From Mugil cephalus (lineage: Eukaryota; Chordata; Actinopteri; Mugiliformes; Mugilidae), in NCBI RefSeq assembly GCF_022458985.1, contig NC_061783.1:9764413-9828412 (forward strand): DNA of 64,000 bases, given 5' to 3'. Shown here piece by piece: positions 20,101-30,905 of the stretch. A program made the translations under genes and the position numbers. The notes below the pieces were generated by a model. It worked only from the letters and a program-made list of their open reading frames with translations, searched no databases and was not told the origin of the DNA. Numbering within the stretch: the stretch's first letter is position 1; each line of letters opens with the position of its first letter.

Positions 20101-22487
20101 AAGGTAACCTAAGTTGGCAAATGGTACGTTTTTTTTTTCTCCCCACTTCCAAGTTGTATGCCCATCTTCCTACACTTGTAGGAACAATGAGCTGATCTGT
20201 TTATTGCTGCCGCCAAGTTTTTGTCTCTGCAGAGACTCATCACATGGTGCAAACACGGGAAGGAAGAACACATTCTAACTGGGTCAGATTAAGGATTTAC
20301 ATGGACACTAGGTGCTAATATTTTTGTCAAAGGGTTACACCACCATTCTTGATACAATCTGAGTGCTGTTGGTAGTGTCCATGTTGTTTTCACATTTTCA
20401 CTTAAAAGCACCTGAACACACCAAAAATGCATAAATGATTCATCAACTCAGGAAATAAAAGCATCCAAGAAGCACACGAATCCACAAAATATGTGGATCT
20501 TCTCACCATCTACAAGCTAAGATTTGCAATTTCCCCAAAATGTCATCAGTAGCACCTTAAAATGAATGTGCAAATTGTTCTATAGCCTTGGCCTCTGGTT
20601 TAAATCTCATCACACTCACCCTGTTCCCAGTGTGACGCCTCCTGTTCGACATAGGTGAGGTGCTCTGGCTCCTCCTGCGGTGGTACTCAGGAGTGTAGGA
20701 ACGAGAGCGGGACTTCCTCCGGTGGGAATAGGACCGAGAGCGTGAGCGGCTGTACCGGCGATCTGAGCGTCGCCTGGAACGAGACCTGAAAACAAGAACA
20801 AACGATTTAATCTTCTAGTACGTGTGAAAGTTAAAATTAGTGACATAAAAGATAAGAAAGCGCATTTATCTGACACGATCACAGTACTTCAAAGTCACTA
20901 TAAAAAGGCAGCAACATACCCAGATTTTGACCGAGAGCGAGATCTGGACTCGGAGCGTTTGGAGGCCCGGGATGGACTTGGGGAGCCGGACCTGCTCTCC
21001 GACTTGACCCGAGATGGACTCCCATGATCCGATTTTGATGGGGAGCGTGACCCCTATTGCCACAGCAGCATGTTAATAACTATCTCATGGACAAATTTAT
21101 TTTATTATTATTATATATATATATATATTTTTTTTTTACAAATAAACACAACCAAGCACAGACTAGTGAAATGTGGTAGAGTATGTTTCACACAAACAGT
21201 ACACCTGTCTAAAATGTATAGCATATGTACTGTGGAGAAAGGGGTTAGTAAGCTCTGATCTGCAATAAGACACATTAAAACATATATATAAATGTATGAC
21301 AGCTCTATGTCCACCTAGGCCATCAAGGGAAAAAATAAAAACATGCATATTTATATTACAGAAAGGGAGCATGGTAAAGAAGAGACAGTTGTGACACAAA
21401 CAGTATTTTTACTTAACCTAGGGACACATTCATTCTTCCAGATTCTTTACACGCTACTCCTTTCTGTCAGGTTTTCTATCCTTCTTCATTCTTCTTTTTT
21501 CAGTTTTCAGATTTTCTGAAGCCCGGTCTGTTTCATTTTAGCCATTACACTTGCAAGCGCGTCTATCTCACACCATTCTTCCGTCACATTTCCTCCCTTT
21601 CCACTTCTATGTTCTGCTCTGTACATGTTTTCATTAGCCTTCTTTTATCTTGAAAATTTTCTTCATCATTCTTGGATAAAACTCTTCAAATCCTTCAGGT
21701 TCAATAACCTTAATGAAAAAAGAACATTCAATAAAATTAAGATCATATAGTTTTTAAAAAAAAAAAAAAAAAAAAAAAGAATACCTTAAATAAAATTAAA
21801 AAACAAAAAACTGAATGCAGTACAATTACATTGATGCTACATTGAGATTTAATATGGCAAATAAATATGTAAATGGGCAAAGTTACAATGTAAGCTATAC
21901 AGTTATGAATAGATAAAAATGTAACATTTCCATTTTCTAAGGCAGAGAATGAAAGCTGAGAAGGAAGAGTGGCTTAAAACTAAATCTGGAGAAGGAAAAA
22001 CAGCCGCAGTCGTATTTCCCTAAAATGACGTAGCAGTTAAAGCACGTTTTGCGATTCATTTCAATTACAAATGAGTCCGAGCGTAAGTTACGAGGAAACG
22101 CAAAATAAAGTCAAATTCTCCACCAAGGTTTAACCTCGGCGACGTTATGCTAACGGCAACTAGCTGCTAGCTTCCTTTACCAGAGCATAGTTGAGACGGA
22201 CTTGCTAGTAGAGGGGGATTATTTGTAATAAAATAAATACTTTCGATAGCACGGTTGGCTTGAGGCTTTTCTGCCCTTTGTAGCACAGACAACGCGAGGC
22301 AACAAAGCATGAAAGTCGACGTTAAGCTATTAACAGCGTTAACATGAATGTACGCTAGCTAATGGTGCATTCCTACAACAATGTCTATAAGCCACACAGA
22401 AGGAAAAGGAAGAAATGGAGATAATTTATATCGTTCTTCGAAACTACATACCCGTTCTTCGTAGTTTCCGTCCTCAATGTCACTCAT
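17170..22487 (-). CDS. tra2a: tra2a, transformer-2 alpha splicing regulator (complete)
   Basis: Nuclear SR-like protein that binds GAA-rich exonic enhancers and promotes exon inclusion. Eight minus-strand coding exons: 22452-22487, 20920-21053, 20620-20785, 18340-18528, 17762-17877, 17472-17603, 17317-17387 and 17170-17180. All junction phases close, giving 284 residues (human is about 282). Order of parts: start [14 protein letters not shown]1 domain to about residue 112; RRM from about 118, with RNP2 LGVFGL at 121-126 and RNP1 RGFAFVYF at 160-167; linker [16 protein letters not shown]; a polyglycine run; then the RS2 tail. The last exon supplies only the end of SPRRY and the stop. Retaining the last intron would instead end SPRK. 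The N-terminus, RRM and tail match TRA2A closely. No AATAAA was found downstream on the minus strand. Confidence 0.97.
21418..21708 (-). other. tra2a: tra2a candidate poison exon (premature stop cassette)
   Basis: In the intron after the first coding exon, a 291-nt purine-rich block is bounded by an AG acceptor (21710-21709) and a GTTAAG donor (21417-21412). Spliced after exon 1 (phase 0), it adds 24 codons and stops at TAA 21636-21634. It carries around ten AGAA motifs, the sequence TRA2 proteins bind. Mammalian TRA2A and TRA2B have a strongly conserved poison exon at this place, used for autoregulation. The donor is weak, as expected of a regulated cassette; exact edges are uncertain. Confidence 0.65.
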
Positions 22488-22720
22488 CTTTTTGTATAGC
22501 TAACGAAAAGCAGTATTTTGGTAGAAATAAGCTGCAGTGAAGCGGCTTTGACTAAAATGTGTTAATTTTTGTTTTTTTGTTTTTTTTTTTCGGGGGAAGA
22601 AAATGGCGCGTTGAGGTGGGCGGTGTGTTTTAGGAGCTGCGGATTGTGACGTCACTTCCCGTCTCCTCTTGTAACGTGCCCTTCCTGTGAAAACCGGAAA
22701 ACATGGCGTACTTGAACCTA
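22488..22720 (-). promoter_or_regulatory. tra2a: tra2a promoter region with CRE, ETS-like and YY1-like sites
   Basis: Immediately upstream of the tra2a start. A palindromic CRE (TGACGTCA) lies at 22647-22654 and is followed directly by CTTCC, the reverse of the ETS core. ATGGCG elements of YY1 type occur near 22601 and 22704. There is no TATA box, which fits a housekeeping promoter. The transcription start was not determined. Confidence 0.6.
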
Positions 22721-23301
22721 ACACGACCGTAAACACACACTTATCATGCTCTCCCCTGCGATTAGTGGTTTACTACGACGTACACAGATAATTTAGATAA
22801 AAGTAGCAAACACACCGCATGCAATTATTTAGTCACAAAATCAAAGTAATCTAAATCGTCCACAGTAAAAGCATTGCAAAGAGGGACCTTGTGTTACAGT
22901 TAGATTATCTTAAAAACACATCACTATGCAAGCACTGCTTTCATGTTGAAGTTAGTTCAGATGGAGCCAACTACTCCTTTATATAATCACTAAAATGACT
23001 CTCCCTTTAATAAAGATACATTGCTACTTTACAAAACAGGCTGTAGAACTTGGGTACAATTAAAAGTACAAAAGTTTTAGAGGGGGGTTGTCAAAACCAA
23101 ACCAGAAATTAATTTCAATATAATTACAACAGGCAAATACAACTACATTCACTGTCTTGTGAGGCACATTGAGTGACAACTGCAATTTCTAACATGACAC
23201 TTGTCATATTTTACCTTCAGTTATTTTAGAAGAAAAGTGGAGACTCTAACACATATATAAAGCTGGTTTAAAAGGGGAGCATCGTTTATACACGAGGCAA
23301 A
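22721..23301. other. Intergenic between tra2a promoter and ccdc126 3' end
   Basis: AT-rich sequence with no recognisable gene. It separates the tra2a 5' end from the probable ccdc126 poly(A) site; both genes run in the same direction. Confidence 0.6.
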
Positions 23302-24565
23302 TTTATTAGTAAAGCTAACCCAAAGCAGGAGCAGGCTGGCTTGTTGTAGTTCTGCTTTAGCATTGTGGAGCACAAAGTACATTTGTAGTACCATTCAGAC
23401 AGTCAAAACAGGTCAACAATCTCATGACTACAGTTTCTGAGAGCAGCATTATGAAGCCAAGTTTATATAATGTCAGCAGATTAGTTCCTACTATCCGAGT
23501 CTGACGAATATATATATATGTATATATATGTATCCACAGTGACCCTCTCATTCAATATCCAAATAATATTGCGAAAAGTGTTGCCCATCTTTTTGCAAAA
23601 TGAAGTCACCATGAGAAGCACACCCTTAGACACCACTGAAGTCCAAGCTGAATGTATTTTTAGAAAATGTCTTTAGTCACAGTGCAACATGAGCCCTAAA
23701 CACATGTAAGCAGTAGATCAGTCATCTTTACAGCACTGCAGGGCTAAAGACTGACGGCACAGTACATTCAATCTGTTCGATCAACAGCTCAATAAAACAT
23801 TTCCCAACTTGATGCAAGGGAGCTACTGTTCTTTTCAAGTGAGGCAAAGCAAGCCCGCTCACACACACACACACACACATACATACACACACGCGCGCAC
23901 ACATTTACAGTGGCAAACCCCTTCACATTCTCCATATACCTCACAGCAATAGCACATATGCATATATATTGCCTTCAGATGGAGTGCAAATAATATTCTT
24001 TGGATTATCTCTTACAAGTGACCTAAACAATCAATTCATCTTTAAAATCGTCAATATATTTATATGCTAAAAGAAGATTTTTCTATGGTGTTGCTGTAGC
24101 AATTCCACCAGCTAAAAACTAAAATGTAGCTCAATTATTGTGAGTGTATGGTTCAGTCCAGCATTTTGATATGGTGAAGCAATATTGTAAAGTTGTTTTA
24201 CAATGTACCTGTATATGAAAAACATTTTAAGCCAGGTTTTTGATGGGGATGAAGGCTTTGCATAAACAGTTGTGAAATTTAAACATGATAATAAAAAACA
24301 CTAGAATTTAAGCAAAATAAATTCTGCAATAAAAATATAAAAAGATGAGCTGGATAGTCTGTGTAGTAAATAAAAATAAATATGAGCATATTATAGGTCT
24401 TTCTTCTCTCCAAGTTGGTTGAAATTTTTTGAAGATGCATCCCAATTTTTCAGTTTCTGGATGTCCACAAGTATTGCTTTTGCTCTTAAATAGTCTAATG
24501 TTGCTGCATCAGTGATGAATGATGGTAAAATCTTATCAATACACCTAAAAAAAAAAAGATCCTTC
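23302..24565 (-). other. ccdc126: ccdc126 3' UTR with probable poly(A) signal
   Basis: Sequence after the ccdc126 stop codon. The minus-strand AATAAA at 23307-23302 is a plausible end, giving a UTR of about 1.26 kb. It contains (AC)n and AT dinucleotide repeats (23860-23900 and 23503-23532). A short open frame at 24391-24544 preceded by a splice-acceptor-like sequence lies inside it. Confidence 0.45.
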
Positions 24566-25211
24566 TTAGTGTAGTCGAGGCCTATTGGGGATGTGAGGGT
24601 GAAGGCGTGACGTCCCAGGGTGGCTGCCGAGTATCTCCTGCTTCGAAGCTTTCTGTATGGCAGCAGGAGCAGAGGCAAGGATGCCCCCTGCTGTGTGGGA
24701 GGAGTTTGTGGCGGAGGCGTTGACCACCAAATCAATTTTCCCCTCCAGTTTGACCAGGCGGGTCAGAATGTCATCAAGCAACACAGCTATAGTCCTCTTC
24801 AAGTCAGCTGGAGAAATGGGAGAAGAAACATTCAGAAGGAGGAAGCTTGATTTTTTTTTTTTCACAACTGAAACACACAATTCTGCACACAAGTGAACAA
24901 GCAATTTTGTGTTTACAAAAGACAGTCCTAAGCACATGTGCACCAAATGTGTAAATTCTTGTAAAATGCTTACCATAACCAGCCATAGAGGTTCCTTGTG
25001 GTCCCCCTGGTGCATTCTGGTTTTCTTCTGTGAGGACTTTGACATATCTTCTGCTAAGCTCCAGGATCTGCTCTCGCAATTCAGCGCTGCTCTGATGGCG
25101 AGGCTGCTGCACAGTGTAGCGCAGCAACATAAGTCCCCATGCCAGGCCGAATACCAGCAGCAGCAAACTCAGTTTCTGGGACATGTTGCGCCGCAAGAGA
25201 GCACCCAGCAT
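24566..25211 (-). CDS. ccdc126: ccdc126 (MGAT5 N-terminal-like membrane/secretory protein)
   Basis: Two coding exons: 24974-25211 (ATG at 25211) and 24566-24807, joined in phase 1 to give 159 residues (human about 140). Residues 10-30 ([20 protein letters not shown]) form a signal anchor, followed by [20 protein letters not shown] and, across the junction, [20 protein letters not shown]. These blocks match CCDC126, which resembles the N-terminal anchor and stem region of N-acetylglucosaminyltransferase V (MGAT5) without its catalytic domain. N-S/T sites after VVNAS are visible. Its function is not established. The last 30 or so residues are unlike the mammalian C-terminus. The acceptor four bases before the ATG (exon starts at 25215) sets the start. 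Confidence 0.93.
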
Positions 25212-25214
25212 GGT

Positions 25215-27315
25215 ACTGAGGTGGTGAGATGGAAGAGAACTAGTTTTAACAATAACCTGACAGAACGTTTGACAGTGAGTCGATTCCAGCTGGAACAGCA
25301 GAAAGTGATATTTTACGCTGTCCTTAATTTGCAGAGAGGTCAGAGGTCAAAAGTCTGTAGGATTTCAAAAACATGCTGCTTCTCCTGCGACGTGATGAGG
25401 ATGTGCTGAGCAGAAACAGGTGGCAGGAAATGGAAGCGCAAGTGAACCAAGACACCAGCAGTCAAGGGTTTCTGGACAGGTGGTTTGGTTGCAAGATGTG
25501 TAACACCAAATCATCAAGACAGGCTGGGTGCTCAGGCAGGACTTCCACAGACATCGTTCACTATAGTGAAGAAGAACACAAAATAGACAAAATCAATATA
25601 ATTATTATCTGAGAAAACTGTTGCTTTATGGATGAAACTATCTTCCAATCTGCAATCCAGCAATGTCACAGAAAACAAACACTCTACATACAAAAAGAAA
25701 TGCAAGGTGTAATTTCTGTGAACTGTTCTTATATATGCAGTATTTTTAACACACAAATCTGTGCTGCCGGTTTATTACTAGGACAAGGGCCTACATCTAA
25801 TCGGCTCCCTACACTATTTAGCTTTTATTAGAGACAGATTTCTTTGCTCCTTTGGGTCAGGGTACACAATAGCCCCGTCATCAATAAACCTCTTTCAGTC
25901 CCTCTTAGCCCAGAAACCCGATTACTAGTTTGGATTTCATGGGACCCACTTCACAGCTCCAGATAGCAACAGAGTCATAGAGGGCATTCATTCTCTAATC
26001 CCACCTCCACAATGGTTACTGGACAGACAAATCGCCTGTGCGCACCTCGCACATGTGGAGAAAATTAGACATGATTTCTCCACTTTCACAACTTTGTCAC
26101 CAAGTTCATTCTCTGCCGTCTCTCTTGGGTGTGGGAGTGTCACTTCCTATTGCAGTCAAATAGTGCACAGCGACTGAGGGAATAAATTATGAAAAGAAAG
26201 GTAATAGAATCTGTATGGTGATGCTTACCCCCAACACACACACACACACAACACATGTCCTTCGTATGACCTGGATAAAACTATCAGCAGACAAAAACTA
26301 AGGGAGAAAGAGAGAGCGAGGTGTAAAGACCTAATGGACAGCTGAGAACAGTCAGGAAGCAAAACTCTTTGAGCGGAAAACATATGTGTAAAACCACATG
26401 CCTCTGTTATCTCTTCACTCTCACATTGATTAAACCAATTTTAACCATTCACCATAGTTTGACCATGACAAACCAAATATAACTAGTTAAACAGATAAGA
26501 AGTGCGAGTAATGTTTTAGTTGATACACTAGTTAAAGACGTCTATATATTTAGTAGATAAACATCACTTAGAGGTACTATGTTTCATTTCTGTGTAAACT
26601 ATTGCAGCTCCAGGGCAGAAACTAATCAAGCGTATCAAGGATGTTGTGAGCCTGTCAGTCAATAAATCTGAATGCTTATTGGCAGATTGACATGATCTGA
26701 ATGATTATTGGCATTCAGACATATCCTTATCAGTTTTATGGAAAATTGAAGCATTAGTCCACTTGTTTAGAGGGCCATTTAAGTATACCCGATGTTACGA
26801 CTCACATCGATAAGGCACGCTGAATGCACCAAAATGCCTAATCTGTTGGTTAAATATTGACGAAACAACAGCTGTCACACATGGTAGAGCAGCAGACAGA
26901 CACAACAAACAGGCTTCATCAGTTCAGCCGTGGAATAAACTGAAAAGCTAAAAGGTCAATAACATCAGCGTGGAGGAGGCAAAATACGTGAAGATACTGT
27001 GAATCCCAACAAACTACAGCAAACACGTCGACCTGCTGCTGAACTTGTGGTTAAAATTAAACAGTGTCAAGTAAAATGTGTACGATAAAGTGCATAAATG
27101 AACCCCCAACCTCAAGACACAGACTAATTCAGCTAATTTCACATACCCAAATCCGAGACTTTTTCACTCTAAACCTCCCGTTAGCCGCAAGTAACATCTT
27201 AAATGTTAGCAAAACACGTTAGCTCGCCAGGGTTGCAACTTCGTAGCCGACACAAAGGTTAAGCATTATCCGCAAATGTAGCGTAGTCAAAAAAAAACAG
27301 ACACATTTTACCCAC
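25215..27315 (-). other. ccdc126: ccdc126 5' intron
   Basis: Inferred intron from the donor after the 5' UTR exon (27315) to the acceptor before the ATG (25216). It holds a CA repeat near 26235-26252 and short unrelated ORFs. No other gene is seen. Confidence 0.5.
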
Positions 27316-27480
27316 CGTGTTCTCTGAGAAGCTACACTGTGGCGAAGATTTACCGGCTGCAGAGAAGTAGGGGACGACGGTTGCCGCTGGCTGACACTGA
27401 AGGATGCTGGCTGTTTGGCAACCAGTCAGTCAGTCAGTCAGTCAGCTCCTGCCGTTGGGGAAATACATTTCTTGAGAAAA
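27316..27480 (-). promoter_or_regulatory. ccdc126: ccdc126 5' non-coding exon and promoter region
   Basis: A donor-like GTGGGT (27315-27310) ends a probable 5' UTR exon. The sequence upstream is richer in CpG and carries a CAGT tetranucleotide repeat. The start site is not defined. The fam221a start codon lies about 0.7 kb away in the opposite orientation, so promoter elements may be shared. Confidence 0.4.
27423..27445. repeat. (CAGT)n tetranucleotide repeat
   Basis: Nearly six tandem CAGT units just upstream of the inferred ccdc126 first exon. Confidence 0.95.
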
Positions 27481-28099
27481 GTTAGCTAATAAACTTCGCG
27501 TTGAGCAATCTTTTCTCTCCGGTAGTCATTTCTGCGCCTTCCCCCCACACAGTCTGTACTAACGAAGAGGTCCTTGCAAGGAAAAGTCGGCAGCTACAAT
27601 CCCAAGCATGCAACTATGCTCACTGTCATCATGGTGCCCCTGAACGTCTTCTGCGTGCGTCAGTACTGCGGAATTATGGGAAATGTATTCATTGTCATAC
27701 ATTCATGGTTTCTCTTTAACCTCCTAACTTACCGCAACATTTAAGCTACAGATTACAATTTACCTCAAAAACAAACCAATAAAGCTAGTGTTTAGGAAAT
27801 TATCAAAGATGCAACGCTAATAATATATGTAAATATATAATATATAAACGTGCAATGATAATGATAAAAGCCTAATAATAAGCATGGCGAGTCTATTTTT
27901 TGTTTTTTTTTTTCCGATTATCATTTCACTTTATGCGTTTTTATATCTGTTTATGTTTTCTGTGAAGTTCCCTTTCTGCCCTTTAGAGGGACCTCTAACA
28001 CCATCACCATGGCAACTTAGAAGCTGGTGAAAAACATAGTAATGTTTTTTTGCAGCTCCAGACAAAAAGCCTAGTGCTATATGTTTAGGTTTTCTGATA

Positions 28100-30320
28100 A
28101 TGGAGACAATAAGCCTGGATAAATCAGCTTTGAAAGCCGTGGATGACTACTGGGAGTACAAAAGGTTTGTTTCAAGGTTAAACTATCAGTTTATGTCCTG
28201 ACTTCAGAGAATATCTAGAGGTGTATACTGTGCTGAGTAACGTCTAAAGTCCCACAGTGGGATAAATAAATAAAAGGATTACCTTATCATAGGCAGGCCA
28301 GTCTGTTGTTGTAATGGCAGCCAGAATCTATACAGATGTTAGACTTAGACTTTAATGATTCACAAGGGAAATTGCTCGGTCATATAAGCTTAGCTGATAC
28401 AAAAGTTATAGACTAAGGGATAAAATAAGTTCTGCAAATGTCACTATGGGAGCAGAGCTGAATCAGTCTGCTGGAGAATGAGCTCCTCTGCCCCTCTAAT
28501 GTTTGGACGACGGTTTGTCCTTTCAAGGATTGTGGGTGACGATGACGGTGGAGAGCTGTTCACTCCAGAGCAATATGAAGCGTACAAAAGGAACGTGCTG
28601 CCTCAGCGAGTGAAGAACAGGTTGTATGTGAGCTTTGGAGTCCCAGGGGAGATTGACTGCAAAGTTGTTGGTCCCGAGACACAGTGCTTCTGTACACATA
28701 GGTAGTACACAACACACAAAGTCACGCATCCTTCCCCCTTAGGACACATGTAAGTACTGTATTGTTGTTCAGGTACAAGCAGCATAAGACAGAGTGGGAG
28801 GTGGTTCCGACCGAGCGACCCCTGGCTCTGCCATGTCAGGTCGGGGGTTGTCGCTGTTCTGCCTACCAGTATGTTCCTCGACTCGGGCCAAACCCCGTAC
28901 GCTGCAGGTGTAAACACTTACCTCAGGATCACAGTGAAGCTGCTGGCCACCCGTGTGAGATGTGTGAGTCTGAAATCCACACATTTCAGGACTTAACGAG
29001 TAGCCTCCACTCTCGATTAATTAATTAACAGTTGGAATCATACACAGTTTTCACTTTTCAGGCAGTTCCTGTTCTGGGTTCAAGACTCCCTTCACCTGTG
29101 GGTGTGGTCAGCCCAGTTCTGCCCACCAGACCTTGGTGAGTCCATTTAAATATTTAAACACCTAAAGGACGGTTGAGTTTTAACTTAAATTATGAATATT
29201 TTATTATCTCTTTGGCAGGTTGAGACAAAACTAGAGAGGGAGGCGAGGGGTCGACCCGTAGGCAGGGATGTCCCTTATGCCGCTATGGGAGGACTGACAG
29301 GTTTCAGCTCCTTGTTGGATGGTTACCTAGCTCTGGATGTCAGTGGATCAGGTAACAGAAAAGTATATTTTCCTTTTTTTCAATGGAAACAACTCATATA
29401 AATATATATCTACTTATAAGCATGTGTGCTATCTGAGAGTTCCCCTCATCCGACTGGTGAGTCTTGAACACTCCTTTCAAACGTCACCTCTCTTCAAGAC
29501 TAAATGCAGACCAAGCCATTTTTCCACCCAAGACAAAGAAAGTTCTTTTGAGAGGCATTAGATGGCAGCAAAGAGCAGCACAGAGTCAGTGTTGACAAAG
29601 CAGAACGGAGATTTTGCTCAAGATAAAAGTGTACAGTAAAGCAAATGTATTCTGCTACTTTGAACTGTCCCCAGACTCCGTTCCCTTCATATCACTGGAG
29701 GATGCATCACATTCCCCCACATATCAAAATTTTATTAGACCAATGATCACGTCCTCGCCTCTTTTGAGAGGCCTTTTTTTAATTCTCCGTGGATACTTAG
29801 TTAATGATCAAATGTGACACATAAATCATATTTCTTTTAATCAGTGTATGCATTATTAACATGTTTTACACCACAATTCACTTTGCACAAACCGAGCTCT
29901 CAGATTCAAATGTAACAAACAGTACTTCCATTCATCATCATACGAATGACATGCTAAATTTTAAAGTGATGGGTCAGTATTTGGTTTCATCATTAATTAT
30001 GGACATTTATTTATTATTTATGTGCATTAATTACTGACTGCAGATCAATCCGTTCTCTGAAAATTAGGCCTTTAGTTTTGACAGCATCAGTATCCATGTT
30101 CTCGTATTGTGAGGTGCTGGAGATTTTAAACATGCCCCATGCTTGTGAGGTGCAAAACCTTTTCTGTTGCCACCTGATCTCCATAATCTCTGCTGTATCT
30201 TTGTCAGATCAAGGCGGAGATGACGGCTGCCAGCGGAGACGCTCAGCACCGATGAACAGCCGTGCGTCTGCTAAGGCATCCAGCTCTGTTCTCTGTACGA
30301 GAGGAAACAACAAACAATGA
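28100..30320 (+). CDS. fam221a: fam221a
   Basis: Six coding exons: 28100-28164, 28528-28701, 28773-28963, 29062-29135, 29219-29351 and 30208-30320. Phases close at every junction and the product is about 249 residues. Family landmarks: RIVGDDDGGELFTPEQYEAY, CKVVGPETQCFCTHRYKQHK, the cysteine-rich stretch CQVGGCRCSAYQYVP...RCRCKH, SGFKTPFTCGCGQPSSAH, and DVPYAAMGGLTGFSSL. The many CxC and CH motifs suggest metal binding, but no biochemical role is established for FAM221 proteins. The last exon is less certain: it follows a TTTGTCAG acceptor, keeps the frame and is followed 31 bases later by AATAAA, but does not resemble the mammalian C-terminus, so the product is shorter than the human form (about 298). 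Confidence 0.9.
28340..28395 (+). repeat. Fragment of a common teleost interspersed repeat
   Basis: Within fam221a intron 1. The words TTAGACTTTAATGATTC and GGGAAATTGCTCGGTC resemble a retroelement 3' tail often met in fish genomes. Classification is from memory only. Confidence 0.4.
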
Positions 30321-30351
30321 AACAATGTCCATTATATGTTGAGACTGAGCA

Positions 30352-30357
30352 AATAAA
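30352..30357 (+). terminator. fam221a: fam221a poly(A) signal
   Basis: AATAAA 31 bases after the proposed fam221a stop codon. Its position supports the chosen last exon and implies a very short 3' UTR. Confidence 0.6.
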
Positions 30358-30747
30358 TCGTAACATATCACCTGATATTTAATCTTCCTCCGTGACACTA
30401 TCTTGGCTTGTTTCATGGGCAATTGTTTTTGTTTTCAGGTGGAGCATACGTCTTTGTCAGTGTGGTCTAATCGACTGTCGGCAGCAGCAGTGATTATGCC
30501 CCACTGTACAACTAAACAATTAACTCACAAAAAAAAAAGGTTCAGAAGTTTGAGTGTGGTCGAGGGAGGCAGGAGGGGTTATGACAGTTTTTTGTGAACT
30601 TTTGAGAACACCAAAACATTCACTTGTCACATTTTGAAGTAGAGCTCTAAAATCCAAATAGGGTGAGAATGAGGCCTTTTAAACAGGATAAAATAAAGGA
30701 TTATGTTTTCTTATTAGGTATACTAGGAAAACAAATGTATTCTAAAA

Positions 30748-30905
30748 TAACAGTACTTAGCTCCATGAAGGTTATGCTATACATAATGTTTTTTATAGAG
30801 CTGTTGATTTGAATTCTCATTTGTGGGGCTGTGGTTTGTAGTACTATTATACTGTGTGTGTGTACTGATACATGTTTCTATTATTATTGACAATCCCATT
30901 TTAGT
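30748..30905. mobile_element. Partial copy of the 431-bp MITE family
   Basis: Shares CTTAGCTCCATGAAGGT, the GAGGCTGTG/GGGGCTGTG block and the ATTATTATT...GACAA order with the copy at 10595-11025. Both terminal repeats are missing. Confidence 0.65.

Noticed and set aside
24909-25409. 166-codon plus-strand ORF
   Set aside because: It is antisense to ccdc126 coding exon 1 and has no recognisable features; ccdc126 is clearly supported on the other strand.
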